64,000 nucleotides of DNA. Source: Clostridiaceae bacterium 14S0207 (lineage in GTDB: Bacteria > Bacillota > Clostridia > Clostridiales > Clostridiaceae). Shown here piece after piece: positions 9,958 through 17,208 of the stretch. Numbering within the stretch: position 1 is the stretch's first letter; every line of letters starts with the position of its first letter. The DNA lies in NCBI GenBank assembly GCA_003288255.1, contig CP026600.1, positions 992,001 through 1,056,000 on the forward strand, in the 5' to 3' direction. Made by a program: the position numbers and the translations under genes. The notes beneath the pieces were generated by a model. That model was not told where the DNA came from and made no database searches. It was given only the letters and a program-made list of their open reading frames with translations.

Positions 9958-11130
9958 ATGAAGCCAGTTAAATTAAAAGAGCAGGTTTATTGGATAGGTG
10001 TAACAGATCCTGAACTTGAAATTTTCGATATAATAATGGAAACTAAAAAAGGAACTACCTATAATTCTTATTTAATAGATGACGAAAAAGTTGCTATCAT
10101 TGATTCGGTGAAAGAAAACTTTTTTACACAATATCTACAAAATATAAAATCTGTAATAGGTAATAAAAGTGTTGATTATATAATTGTAAATCATACAGAA
10201 CTTGATCATAGTGGTGCATTAAAAAATCTAATATCTGAGTATCCAAACGCTGAGATAGTTGGGTCTATTGCTGCCATAAACTATTTAAAAGAGATTTTAA
10301 ACTGTGAATTTAAATATAAAATTGCAAATGTTGATATAAATTTAGGGGAAAATACTCTTAAATTTATATCAGTACCTAATCTTCATTGGCCTGATACTAT
10401 GTTTACATGTGTTCCTAATAAAAAAATATTGTTTACATGTGATGTTTTTGGATGCCATTATTGTCCTAAAGATAATATAATTAATGATTTACCTATAGAA
10501 TATTATGAATACATGAAATATTATTTTGATACAATAATGGGACCTTTTAAAAAATTTGTAAATATGGCTTTAAAGAAAATTGAAGGGCTGAACTTTGATA
10601 TAATTGCACCAAGCCATGGTCCAATACATATAAAAGATATTAATAAAAGTATAAGTTTATATAAAGAATGGTCTAAGGAAGAAGTTATACAAGAAAAAAA
10701 CGTACAGATATTTTATATTAGTGCTTATGGAAATACAGAATTAATAGCAAAGTACTTAAATGAACAAATCAATAAAAAAGGTATAAAATGTGAAATTAAT
10801 GAAATAACTTCTTCTAATTTAGATAATCTTTCTGAAAAGATTAATAAAGCTTCAGGTATACTAATTGGATCACCTACTATAAATGGCGATGCTGTTAAAC
10901 CAGCTTGGGATCTAACATCTTTAATTTGTGTTCCTATAAATAGAGGAAAAGTCGCTTCAGCTTTTGGCTCCTTTGGATGGAGTGGAGAAGGAGTGCCTAT
11001 GCTAATAGAAAGACTAAATGAATTAAAATTTAGGGTTATTCAATCAGGTTTTAGGTTTAAGTTTGTACCACATAATAAAGAATTTAAACAAGCAGACGAA
11101 TTTATAGAAGAGTACTTAAAGTTATTATAA
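9958..11130 (+). CDS. Flavodiiron protein (oxygen/NO reductase)
   Basis: A 390-residue FprA-type flavodiiron protein, used by anaerobes to reduce O2 to water and/or NO to N2O with electrons from rubredoxin or a similar donor. The N-terminal metallo-beta-lactamase domain (about 1-245) carries the di-iron ligands in HTELDHSG (His-x-Glu-x-Asp-His), [10 protein letters not shown], the Asp of [10 protein letters not shown] and APSHGP. The C-terminal flavodoxin domain begins at about 248 with [17 protein letters not shown], the FMN phosphate loop. No C-terminal rubredoxin extension is present, so the donor must be a separate protein. A hairpin covers its ribosome binding site. Confidence 0.93.
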   Translation: MKPVKLKEQVYWIGVTDPELEIFDIIMETKKGTTYNSYLIDDEKVAIIDSVKENFFTQYLQNIKSVIGNKSVDYIIVNHTELDHSGALKNLISEYPNAEIVGSIAAINYLKEILNCEFKYKIANVDINLGENTLKFISVPNLHWPDTMFTCVPNKKILFTCDVFGCHYCPKDNIINDLPIEYYEYMKYYFDTIMGPFKKFVNMALKKIEGLNFDIIAPSHGPIHIKDINKSISLYKEWSKEEVIQEKNVQIFYISAYGNTELIAKYLNEQINKKGIKCEINEITSSNLDNLSEKINKASGILIGSPTINGDAVKPAWDLTSLICVPINRGKVASAFGSFGWSGEGVPMLIERLNELKFRVIQSGFRFKFVPHNKEFKQADEFIEEYLKLL

Positions 11131-11178
11131 ATATTTATATAATCTTATCTCAAAAGTTCTTTTAATAGGAGGAAAATA

Positions 11179-11574
11179 ATGAAATACAAAATATTAAACT
11201 ATTTAATGGAGAATGACCTAGAAGACCTTGAACAAATTAAAATATCTGAAAAGGATACCTTAGTTATAAAACTAAATTATTATTTTGATGATTTAGAAAA
11301 AGAGGGTGCAGAAGCTTATGCAGATGAAGAATGTGTAGAAGGTAAAGACTCCTATGAATATTATGAAGATTATGTGATTCCTTATTTAAGTGATATAGCA
11401 GTAGATAATGTAGATGATATTGTAAGAGATATAGCTGAAGAATTAGACCTAGAATATCAATTATTAAGTTTTGATATAGATCTAGAAGATTATGATATGA
11501 ACTCTTTTGTAGTAGCTTTCTATGAAAGGGATAAAGAGTTTGAATTAGAGGATTATATTACAGAAATAATATAA
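11179..11574 (+). CDS. Very acidic small protein, function unknown
   Basis: A 131-residue soluble protein with an extreme excess of Asp and Glu (for example DDLEKEGAEAYADEECVEG). I do not recognise the family. It has no signal peptide, membrane segment or Cys motif. ATG 11179 follows AGGAGGAAA at ideal spacing, so translation is well supported. It lies 48 bp after the flavodiiron gene and may share its transcript; it ends just before the 6S RNA promoter. Confidence 0.7.
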   Translation: MKYKILNYLMENDLEDLEQIKISEKDTLVIKLNYYFDDLEKEGAEAYADEECVEGKDSYEYYEDYVIPYLSDIAVDNVDDIVRDIAEELDLEYQLLSFDIDLEDYDMNSFVVAFYERDKEFELEDYITEII

Positions 11575-11607
11575 CCATAAAAAGTTTTACTTGTAATATA
11601 GAATCTC

Positions 11608-11635
11608 TTGAAACATATAAAATTTATGATATAAT
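11608..11635 (+). promoter_or_regulatory. Promoter of the 6S RNA gene
   Basis: TTGAAA (11608-11613), a 16-bp spacer and TATAAT (11630-11635). The predicted start point near 11642 coincides with the 5' end of the 6S RNA closing stem. Confidence 0.75.
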
Positions 11636-11641
11636 AATTAC

Positions 11642-11824
11642 AGGGCCTGAGATGCACGTGTAACTTATAATGTTCAACCGACAGACTAAATTCGGGATTT
11701 TCGATATCATTATGGATGTCAAACTTCATTTAATTTGTAAGAAGGAGGCAGAAGTAATGTGAGAAGAACCCACCTGCCTTAGAGAGCGGGTATTGAACAT
11801 ATAAGGGGACGACATTTTGGGTAT
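11642..11824 (+). ncRNA. ssrS: 6S RNA
   Basis: 6S RNA binds and sequesters sigma-A RNA polymerase by imitating an open promoter. The region folds as a rod of about 183 nt with the expected layout. CCTGAGATG (11646-11654) pairs with CATTTTGGG (11813-11821) as closing stem. A stem of about 13 bp follows, in which TTATAATGTTCAA (11665-11677) pairs with TTGAACATATAA. A central bubble then carries the small 3'-strand hairpin CCTGC-CTTAGAGA-GCGGG, and a terminal arm is built around GGGATTTTC. The conserved strings GCCTTAGAG and GGGGACGACA agree with Firmicutes 6S RNA. Its own promoter lies immediately upstream. The natural terminator downstream has been split by an insertion sequence. Confidence 0.83.
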
Positions 11825-11861
11825 TATTTAATTCCTAAACCATATAAGAAAAAAAGGATGT

Positions 11862-11871
11862 CTATTTAGAC
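11862..11871. repeat. Target site duplication, left copy
   Basis: CTATTTAGAC directly before the left inverted repeat. An identical copy directly follows the right inverted repeat at 13541-13550. Confidence 0.88.
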
Positions 11872-11887
11872 CAATGTCATTAAGTTA
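11872..11887 (+). repeat. Left terminal inverted repeat of the IS
   Basis: CAATGTCATTAAGTTA, the exact reverse complement of 13525-13540. Confidence 0.92.
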
Positions 11888-11900
11888 AGATGACAAAGTC

Positions 11901-11939
11901 AGATCTCTATACTAACAAATAGTATAGGGGTCTTTTTTT
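11901..11939 (+). terminator. Intrinsic terminator inside the left end of the IS
   Basis: AGATCTCTATACTA (11901-11914) pairs with TAGTATAGGGGTCT (11920-11933) through a 5-nt loop, two pairs being G-U, and is followed by seven T. It faces right, so it stops transcripts coming from the 6S RNA side and protects the transposase from readthrough. It probably replaces the broken 6S terminator. Confidence 0.85.
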
Positions 11940-11973
11940 ATAAAAAATAGTTGATAAGAATAAGAATATGTGC

Positions 11974-12014
11974 GGCCGCTTTCGCTAATAACTAATGAGT
12001 TAGCGAAAGCGGCC
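11974..12014 (+). promoter_or_regulatory. GC-rich hairpin before the transposase
   Basis: GGCCGCTTTCGCTAA (11974-11988) and its exact reverse complement at 12000-12014 form a 15-bp stem with an 11-nt loop. A second 7-bp hairpin (12017-12023 with 12035-12041) ends right before the ribosome binding site GGGAGG (12042-12047). Structures of this kind limit transposase translation in other insertion sequences; the role here is inferred. The GCGGCCGC inside it is part of the stem and not a cloning site. Confidence 0.6.
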
Positions 12015-12053
12015 CTTGAAATTGAGTAAATCTTAATTTCAGGGAGGATACAT

Positions 12054-13383
12054 ATGAAACCGAATTATGTTAAAAAACTATTACTATCTAAAATTGAAAG
12101 TGTTGCTGCAAATCCATCAGATTATTGTGTGAATTCTAAAACTGATTTTACTCGTAAGCGTAAGCTTTCGCTTAAACAAATGCTAACAGGAATTATTGGC
12201 ATGGGAGCAGGAACCCTATCAAATGAATTGCTAGATATGTTTAATTATTCAGCAGATACAGCTATTTCATCTGCATTTATACAACAGAGGAATAAAATTA
12301 AACCTGAAGCTTTTGAAACTATTTTTAAATCTTTTTAAATCTTTTTCAACAGATATATCTTTACAAACTAATGAGGATGAATTAAGAATTTTGGCTATTG
12401 ATGGCTCTGATCTACAGATAGCTACTAATCAAGATGATAAAGAACCTTACATATCAGGTTCCAATGATAAGAAGCCTTATAATCTACTTCATTTAAATGC
12501 TCTATATGACTTAAAACAATATATCTACTCAGATGCCATAATACAGAAAAAGAGAGAAAGCAATGAACATAAAGCTTTTATTGACATGGTAGACCGTTCA
12601 ACAATTCCTAAAGCACTTGTTATTGTTGATAGAGGATATGAGTCCTATAACAATATGGCACATATTCAGGAAAAAGGTTGGAAATTTCTTATCCGAATAA
12701 AAGATGGAGCTGGTGGAATGAAAAGCAGTTTCGAATTACCAGAAGATAACTACTTTGATGTGAATATTCAATTAAAACTTACAAGAAAGCAGACAAATGA
12801 AACAAAAGAATTATTAAAGGATAAAAATCACTACAAATTTATTCCAGGAAGTTCAACATTTGATTATCTTCCAGTAAAAAATAAGAAAGCTGAGCCAGTA
12901 AAGTTTTATGAGTTGAATTTTCGAATGGTTAGATTTCAAATATCAGATGATACCTATGAAACTTTATTAACAAACTTAAATGTGGATGCGTATCCTCTAG
13001 AAGAATTGAAAAAATTTTATGCAGCTAGATGGGGAATTGAAACATCTTTCAGAGATTTATAGTATACTATAGGACTATTGAATTTTCATTCAAAAAAGGT
13101 GATGTGTATCCTACAAGAAATCTATGCACATCTAATAATGTATAACTTTACTCAAATGATTACCTCTCATGTAGTCATAAAGAAAAAGCAAAGAAAATAC
13201 ATATATAAGGCCAATTTTTCCATAGCCACTCATATGTGCAGAAAATTCTATTATGGTAAAACAACATCACCTAATTTAGAAGCAATAATTGCCCAAAATA
13301 TAATTCCAATAAGGCCCGACCGCCATCGAAAAAGGAATATAATTACCAAGACATTTATTGGCTTCTTGTATAGAGTAGCATAA
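12054..13383 (+). pseudogene. IS4-family transposase, frameshifted and interrupted
   Basis: DDE transposase remnant in three pieces: 12054-12338, 12313-13062 and 13063-13383. The first break is a tandem duplication of the 10-mer TTTTTAAATC (12322-12331 and 12332-12341); removing one copy restores the frame through ETIFKSFSTDIS. The second is TAG at 13060-13062; reading through continues ...SFRDL-x-YTIGLLNFHSKK in the same frame. The likely first Asp lies in LAIDGSD and the second in VIVDRGYES. The catalytic Glu belongs to the Y-x2-R-x3-E-x6-K signature (YAARWGIETSFRDL), whose final Lys is exactly the codon that became TAG. The total length of about 440 residues is normal for the family. Confidence 0.93.
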
Positions 13384-13453
13384 ATATAACTAATTTAATA
13401 GTAATTTTTAAGCAGGTGAAAATCTGTTTTTTTGTCATGCACATAAATATAAA

Positions 13454-13493
13454 AAAGTGGAAGAACTATTCCATTAAAGAGTTCTTCCACTTT
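13454..13493 (-). terminator. Intrinsic terminator inside the right end of the IS
   Basis: A perfect 14-bp stem (13454-13467 with 13480-13493, 12-nt loop). The A-run at 13451-13456 gives a U-tract on the minus strand, so it stops transcripts entering the element from the right; a weak U-rich tail on the plus strand may also end transposase mRNA. Confidence 0.72.
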
Positions 13494-13524
13494 CAATTTA
13501 GAGCTTAGTCTATTGACCAAATGC

Positions 13525-13540
13525 TAACTTAATGACATTG
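13525..13540 (-). repeat. Right terminal inverted repeat of the IS
   Basis: TAACTTAATGACATTG, the exact reverse complement of the left repeat at 11872-11887. Confidence 0.92.
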
Positions 13541-13550
13541 CTATTTAGAC
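13541..13550. repeat. Target site duplication, right copy
   Basis: CTATTTAGAC, identical to 11862-11871. Confidence 0.88.
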
Positions 13551-14194
13551 ATCCTTTTTTATTTGTAAAAAATTACGAATATATTTTTATAAATGTTTCT
13601 CTGGGAAAATTATTATTTTTAAAATTACTAAATATGTAGCTTTGATATTCTACTATATAGGTATCTAATTTGCGGCTGATATAAAGTATAATAATTGAGC
13701 TTGTAGGCATAAATTTTAGAAAAAAATTTATACATCTTTTAAATAATAAAATTTTTAATTTAATATAAAATTTAATCATAAAATGACCCCTCTCTATATG
13801 TTATTTAAACCAATAAAAATAAAATAAAATAAAAGAATAAATACTATATTTTTTTAATATAATGTATTAAATTTAACTTGCTACTTAATAAGTTAAGAAG
13901 CATATTTTTATATTACCAAAAATTAATACAAATGTTAAATACTTTCCTTCTGTATAAAAACAGTATTTTTGATAGATGGTACCAAAATATGTCATCAAGC
14001 AACAAAAAAATAATAAAAAACAATTATGGTAAAATATTACAGATGTTGAAAAAAGAGATGTTTATGAATTTACACATGTCGATAAAAGGAGGAAAAAATA
14101 CTATAAAAAATTATTTTTACTATTTGTGAAATTTGAAATTAATATAAATATCTAGTAAAATAGAATTAGTCAAAAAAGCAAAGGGGGATTTAAA
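13551..14194. other. Intergenic region of about 640 bp with possible decayed coding sequence
   Basis: Very AT-rich. The left end completes the old 6S terminator. Two weak coding signals lie inside: a minus-strand ORF at 13573-13779 (listed separately) and a plus-strand stretch at about 13878-14150. In the latter one frame is plausible up to GKILQMLKK, and the next frame continues as RDVYEFTHVDKRRKKYYKKL. The switch occurs at an A6 run (14049-14054), which suggests a frameshifted remnant. I could not assign a family. Confidence 0.35.
13573..13779 (-). CDS. Possible small hydrophobic/basic protein, doubtful
   Basis: A 68-residue minus-strand ORF with a hydrophobic stretch (PTSSIIILYIS) and many Lys/Phe/Ile. 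The only positive evidence beyond its length is a ribosome binding site AGAGGGG about 8 bases before ATG 13779. In such AT-rich DNA an ORF of this length can arise by chance. Function unknown. Confidence 0.25.
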   Translation of the reverse strand: MIKFYIKLKILLFKRCINFFLKFMPTSSIIILYISRKLDTYIVEYQSYIFSNFKNNNFPRETFIKIYS

Positions 14195-15598
14195 ATGGAT
14201 CTTAAAAAATTAGAAAAAAAGAATAATGTAGCTTGGGAAAAATATTCTCAAGAAGATTTAGAAAATGTTCAAGAATTATCAAAAAAATACGTAGACTTTA
14301 TGTCTTTATGTAAAACAGAGAGAGAATGTGTTGATGAATTTATAGCTATAGCAGAGAAGAATGGATATAAAAATTTAGATTCTTTAGTTAAAGAAGGAAC
14401 TAAATTAAAAGCTGGTGATAAAGTTTACGCTAACTGCATGGGAAAATCATTAGCAATGTTTAAAATAGGCACAGATCCAATTGAAACAGGTTTAAGAATC
14501 TTAGGAGGACATATAGATTCACCAAGATTAGACCTAAAACAAAATCCAGTATATGAAGAAGGCGATTTAGCATTCTTTAAAACTCATTACTATGGTGGTA
14601 TAAAGAAATACCAATGGGTTACTATTCCACTTGCTATTCATGGTGTTTTTGCTAAAAAAGATGGCACAATAGTTAAAGTTGTATTTGGTGAAGATGAGAA
14701 TGAACCAGTTGTAGGGATCTCTGATTTATTAATACATTTATCTGGAGATCAAATGAAAAAGACTTTAGCTCAAGGTATCGAAGGAGAAGATCTTAATGTA
14801 TGTATAGGATCTATTCCAGTAGAAGATAAAGAATCTAAGCATAGAGTTAAATTAAATGTTTTAAGAATTTTAAATGAAAAATATAATATAGATGAAGAAG
14901 ATTTTATATCAGCAGAATTAGAAATAGTACCAGCTGGAAGAGCAAGACATTATGGTCTTGATAATTCAATGGTTATGGCATATGGACAAGATGATAGAGT
15001 ATGTTCATATACTTCTTTTGAAGCTATGTTAGAAATTCCAAAAACAACTAAAACTTGTGTTACATTACTTGTAGACAAAGAAGAGGTTGGAAGTATTGGG
15101 GCTACAGGAATGCATTCTAAATTCTTTGAAAATGCATTAGCTGAAGTTATTAACTTAAAAGAAGATTACAGTGATATGAAAGTAAGAAGAGCTCTTGCGA
15201 ATTCAAAAATGTTATCTTCAGATGTTAGTGCTGCTTATGATCCAACATTCTCATCTGTATATGAAAAGAATAATACAGCTTATTTTGGAAAAGGTATAGT
15301 ATTTAATAAATATACAGGAGCAAGAGGAAAAGGTGGATGTAATGATGCTAATGCTGAATATTTAGCTCATTTAAGAAATATTTTAGATAAAAATAATGTT
15401 TCTTTCCAAACAGCTGAACTTGGAAAAGTTGACCAAGGCGGTGGAGGAACTATAGCTTATATACTAGCTCAATATGGCATGGAAGTTATAGATTCAGGGG
15501 TTGCATTACACAGTATGCATGCTCCATATGAAATAGCAAGTAAAGCTGATATATATGAAGCTTACAGAGCATATAAAGTATTCTTAATGGAAGCTTAA
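14195..15598 (+). CDS. M18-family aminopeptidase
   Basis: A 467-residue cytosolic metallo-aminopeptidase of the M18 (aspartyl/leucine aminopeptidase I) family, which removes N-terminal residues from peptides. Family motifs are GGHIDSPRLDLK (first metal His/Asp), HYYGGIKKYQW, YGQDDRVCSYTSFEAML, DKEEVGSIGATGMHS (catalytic Glu pair) and, near the C-terminus, SGVALHSMHAPYEIASK with a late His ligand. Length is normal. ATG 14195 follows AAGGGGG. It stands alone between an uncertain region and a terminator it shares with the convergent PHP gene. Confidence 0.93.
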   Translation: MDLKKLEKKNNVAWEKYSQEDLENVQELSKKYVDFMSLCKTERECVDEFIAIAEKNGYKNLDSLVKEGTKLKAGDKVYANCMGKSLAMFKIGTDPIETGLRILGGHIDSPRLDLKQNPVYEEGDLAFFKTHYYGGIKKYQWVTIPLAIHGVFAKKDGTIVKVVFGEDENEPVVGISDLLIHLSGDQMKKTLAQGIEGEDLNVCIGSIPVEDKESKHRVKLNVLRILNEKYNIDEEDFISAELEIVPAGRARHYGLDNSMVMAYGQDDRVCSYTSFEAMLEIPKTTKTCVTLLVDKEEVGSIGATGMHSKFFENALAEVINLKEDYSDMKVRRALANSKMLSSDVSAAYDPTFSSVYEKNNTAYFGKGIVFNKYTGARGKGGCNDANAEYLAHLRNILDKNNVSFQTAELGKVDQGGGGTIAYILAQYGMEVIDSGVALHSMHAPYEIASKADIYEAYRAYKVFLMEA

Positions 15599-15611
15599 TA
15601 AAAAATTTAAT

Positions 15612-15646
15612 AAAAAAGATAGCTATAAAATTTAGCTATCTTTTTT
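15612..15646. terminator. Bidirectional intrinsic terminator
   Basis: AAAAAAGATAGCTA (15612-15625) pairs perfectly with TAGCTATCTTTTTT (15633-15646). The A-run and T-run make it work on both strands, for the M18 aminopeptidase and the convergent PHP gene. Confidence 0.88.
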
Positions 15647-15668
15647 ATTTATTAAAATATACAATGAA

Positions 15669-16496
15669 TTATTTAGATAACATTTGTAAAAATGTTTCTA
15701 ATGAAGTTCCTTCTAAGAAACATTGGCCTAAATCTCCATGATTATAATCACCTGGAATTCCATGAAAATCTGAACCAGCCGTACAGATTTTATTATATTT
15801 TTTACAAAGCTTAGAAAACTTTTCAAAGTCTCCTTCCTTATTCAAAGGATATAAGCATTCCATTCCATCAAACTGTAAGTTCATTAAACTTTCTATGTTA
15901 TTCTTCTTAATCAAAGTAGGATGAGCAATTACACTTAATGCATTTATGGATTTTAATATTTGTATTCCTTCTAAAAGAGAGGGACAATTATTGGGTACAT
16001 AAGCAGGACTTGTTTTACTTAAAAAAGTATCAAAAATTTTTCGGAAATCATTACAATAACCTGCTTCCATTATAGCATGGGCTATGTGTGGTCTAGCTAT
16101 TATACCTTTATTCATTTTAAGAAGCTTTTCTTCATTTATCTCTATGTTAAAATGTTCTTTTAATTTTTTTAATATGTTTTTTCCACGTTCTAAACGTTTT
16201 AGCTTAGTGTTGATTAAAAAATTGTGAAAAGTTTTGTTTTCAAAATTAAAATCTTTAAAATAGCCTAATAGATGAATATTTTCATTATTATATAAAGTAG
16301 TTAGTTCTATTCCAGGTATTACTTTTATATTTAAAGTTTTAGAAAGCTTGAGAGCTTCATCTAAGGAATCTATGGAGTCATGATCTGTTATAGCTATTAT
16401 ATCTAATTTTTTTTGATTTGCTTTTAAAAGCAGGTCATTTATGTTTAAGACACCATCAGAAGCTATAGTATGTGTGTGTAAATCTGCTCGTAGCAT
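15669..16496 (-). CDS. PHP-domain phosphoesterase (RNase AM/YciV-like)
   Basis: A 275-residue PHP-domain metalloenzyme. The N-terminal LRADLHTHTIASDG and ITDHDSID motifs supply His and Asp metal ligands; PGIELTT, VIAHPTLI and TAGSDFHG provide the remainder. Its closest well-known relatives are the YciV/RnaAM group, which hydrolyse 3',5'-bisphosphonucleotides or act as 5'-3' exoribonucleases. Which substrate applies here cannot be read from the sequence. ATG 16496 is preceded by AGAAGG. It is transcribed divergently from the pab-fol operon. Confidence 0.85.
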   Translation of the reverse strand: MLRADLHTHTIASDGVLNINDLLLKANQKKLDIIAITDHDSIDSLDEALKLSKTLNIKVIPGIELTTLYNNENIHLLGYFKDFNFENKTFHNFLINTKLKRLERGKNILKKLKEHFNIEINEEKLLKMNKGIIARPHIAHAIMEAGYCNDFRKIFDTFLSKTSPAYVPNNCPSLLEGIQILKSINALSVIAHPTLIKKNNIESLMNLQFDGMECLYPLNKEGDFEKFSKLCKKYNKICTAGSDFHGIPGDYNHGDLGQCFLEGTSLETFLQMLSK

Positions 16497-16519
16497 ATTT
16501 TTTGACCTTCTTTCTAATA

Positions 16520-16548
16520 TTGAATTTTAAAACGTAATATGACATAAT
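16520..16548 (+). promoter_or_regulatory. Probable promoter of the pab-fol operon
   Basis: TTGAAT (16520-16525), a 17-bp spacer and CATAAT (16543-16548) with TG one base before the -10 element. It lies 60 bp before pabA in the divergent region shared with the PHP gene. Confidence 0.55.
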
Positions 16549-16607
16549 TTATTATATCATATATAAACTTTAATGATATATACGTATGTAGAGGAAAAGG
16601 TGAGGCA

Positions 16608-17207
16608 ATGTATTTAATTATTGATAATTATGATTCATTTGTGTATAACTTATTTATGTATTTTAAAGAATTAGGGGAAGAAATAAAACTTATTAGAAAT
16701 GATAAGATAACAACATACTTAATTAAAGAATTAGACCCTGAAGGTATTATTATTTCTCCAGGACCTAAAGATCCTAAAGATACAGGAAATTTATTAGAAA
16801 TTATAGAAGAATTTAAAGGTAAAATTCCTATTTTGGGGATTTGCTTAGGTCATCAAAGTATAGCATATGCATATGGTGCTAAAATAGTAAAAGGTAAGAT
16901 TCCTGTACATGGAAAGGTTAGTTTAATAAATCATAATAATAAAGGCATTTTTGAAAATATAAAAAATCCTTTAAAAGTAACTAGGTATCATTCCTTAATA
17001 GTTGATGAAGATACATTACCAAGCGAATTTATAATAACTTCAAAATCAGAAGATAATGTTATAATGGGAATAAGACATAAAAAAGATTTTATAGAAGGAG
17101 TACAATTTCATCCAGAGGCACTCCTAACAGAAATGGGACATGAGCTTTTAGAAAATTTTATAATACAAAGTAAAGAATTTAATAGAAAAAAGAAGAGAGG
17201 AAGATAA
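16608..17207 (+). CDS. pabA: Aminodeoxychorismate synthase, glutamine amidotransferase subunit
   Basis: Class I glutamine amidotransferase of 199 residues that supplies ammonia from glutamine to PabB. The nucleophile Cys79 lies in LGICLGHQSIAYAYG and the His-Glu pair in GVQFHPEALLTEMG. The N-terminus (YLIIDNYDSFVYNL) is typical of PabA/TrpG. The choice of PabA over TrpG rests on the neighbours: pabB, pabC and folate genes, with no tryptophan genes. It ends one base before pabB. Confidence 0.93.
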   Translation: MYLIIDNYDSFVYNLFMYFKELGEEIKLIRNDKITTYLIKELDPEGIIISPGPKDPKDTGNLLEIIEEFKGKIPILGICLGHQSIAYAYGAKIVKGKIPVHGKVSLINHNNKGIFENIKNPLKVTRYHSLIVDEDTLPSEFIITSKSEDNVIMGIRHKKDFIEGVQFHPEALLTEMGHELLENFIIQSKEFNRKKKRGR

Positions 17208-17208
17208 T

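Larger units (their letters stand above)
11872..13540 (+). mobile_element. IS4-family insertion sequence (1,669 bp, inactive copy)
   Basis: The element is bounded by perfect 16-bp inverted repeats (11872-11887, starting CAATGTCATTAAG, and 13525-13540) and by 10-bp direct repeats CTATTTAGAC. It encodes one transposase with an IS4-type YREK signature, now broken. Intrinsic terminators lie just inside both ends, each oriented to stop transcripts entering from outside, and a GC-rich hairpin precedes the transposase. Exact repeats and an intact duplication indicate a fairly recent insertion. The target was the loop of the 6S RNA terminator. Confidence 0.92.
11849..13560 (+). other. Former 6S RNA terminator, split by an insertion sequence
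   Basis: Removing the insertion sequence and one copy of its 10-bp target duplication rejoins 11849-11871 to 13551-13560. The result is a perfect intrinsic terminator: six A, GGATGTCTA, a TT loop, TAGACATCC and six T. In the present sequence the two arms lie about 1.67 kb apart and can no longer pair in a short transcript. Confidence 0.8.

Noticed and set aside
11743-11762. GGAGG followed by ATG inside the 6S RNA, as a possible short coding gene
   Set aside because: The ATG is followed immediately by TGA, and the segment pairs within the terminal arm of the 6S fold.
11972-11979. GCGGCCGC (a NotI site) in an AT-rich genome, suggesting vector or linker contamination
   Set aside because: It is one arm of a perfect 15-bp hairpin inside an insertion sequence with intact inverted repeats and target duplication, directly before the transposase ribosome binding site; it belongs to the element.
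12054-12338. Programmed frameshifting in the transposase
   Set aside because: The shift is caused by an exact 10-bp tandem duplication with a stop close behind, and a second nonsense codon interrupts the catalytic signature; mutation is the simpler explanation.
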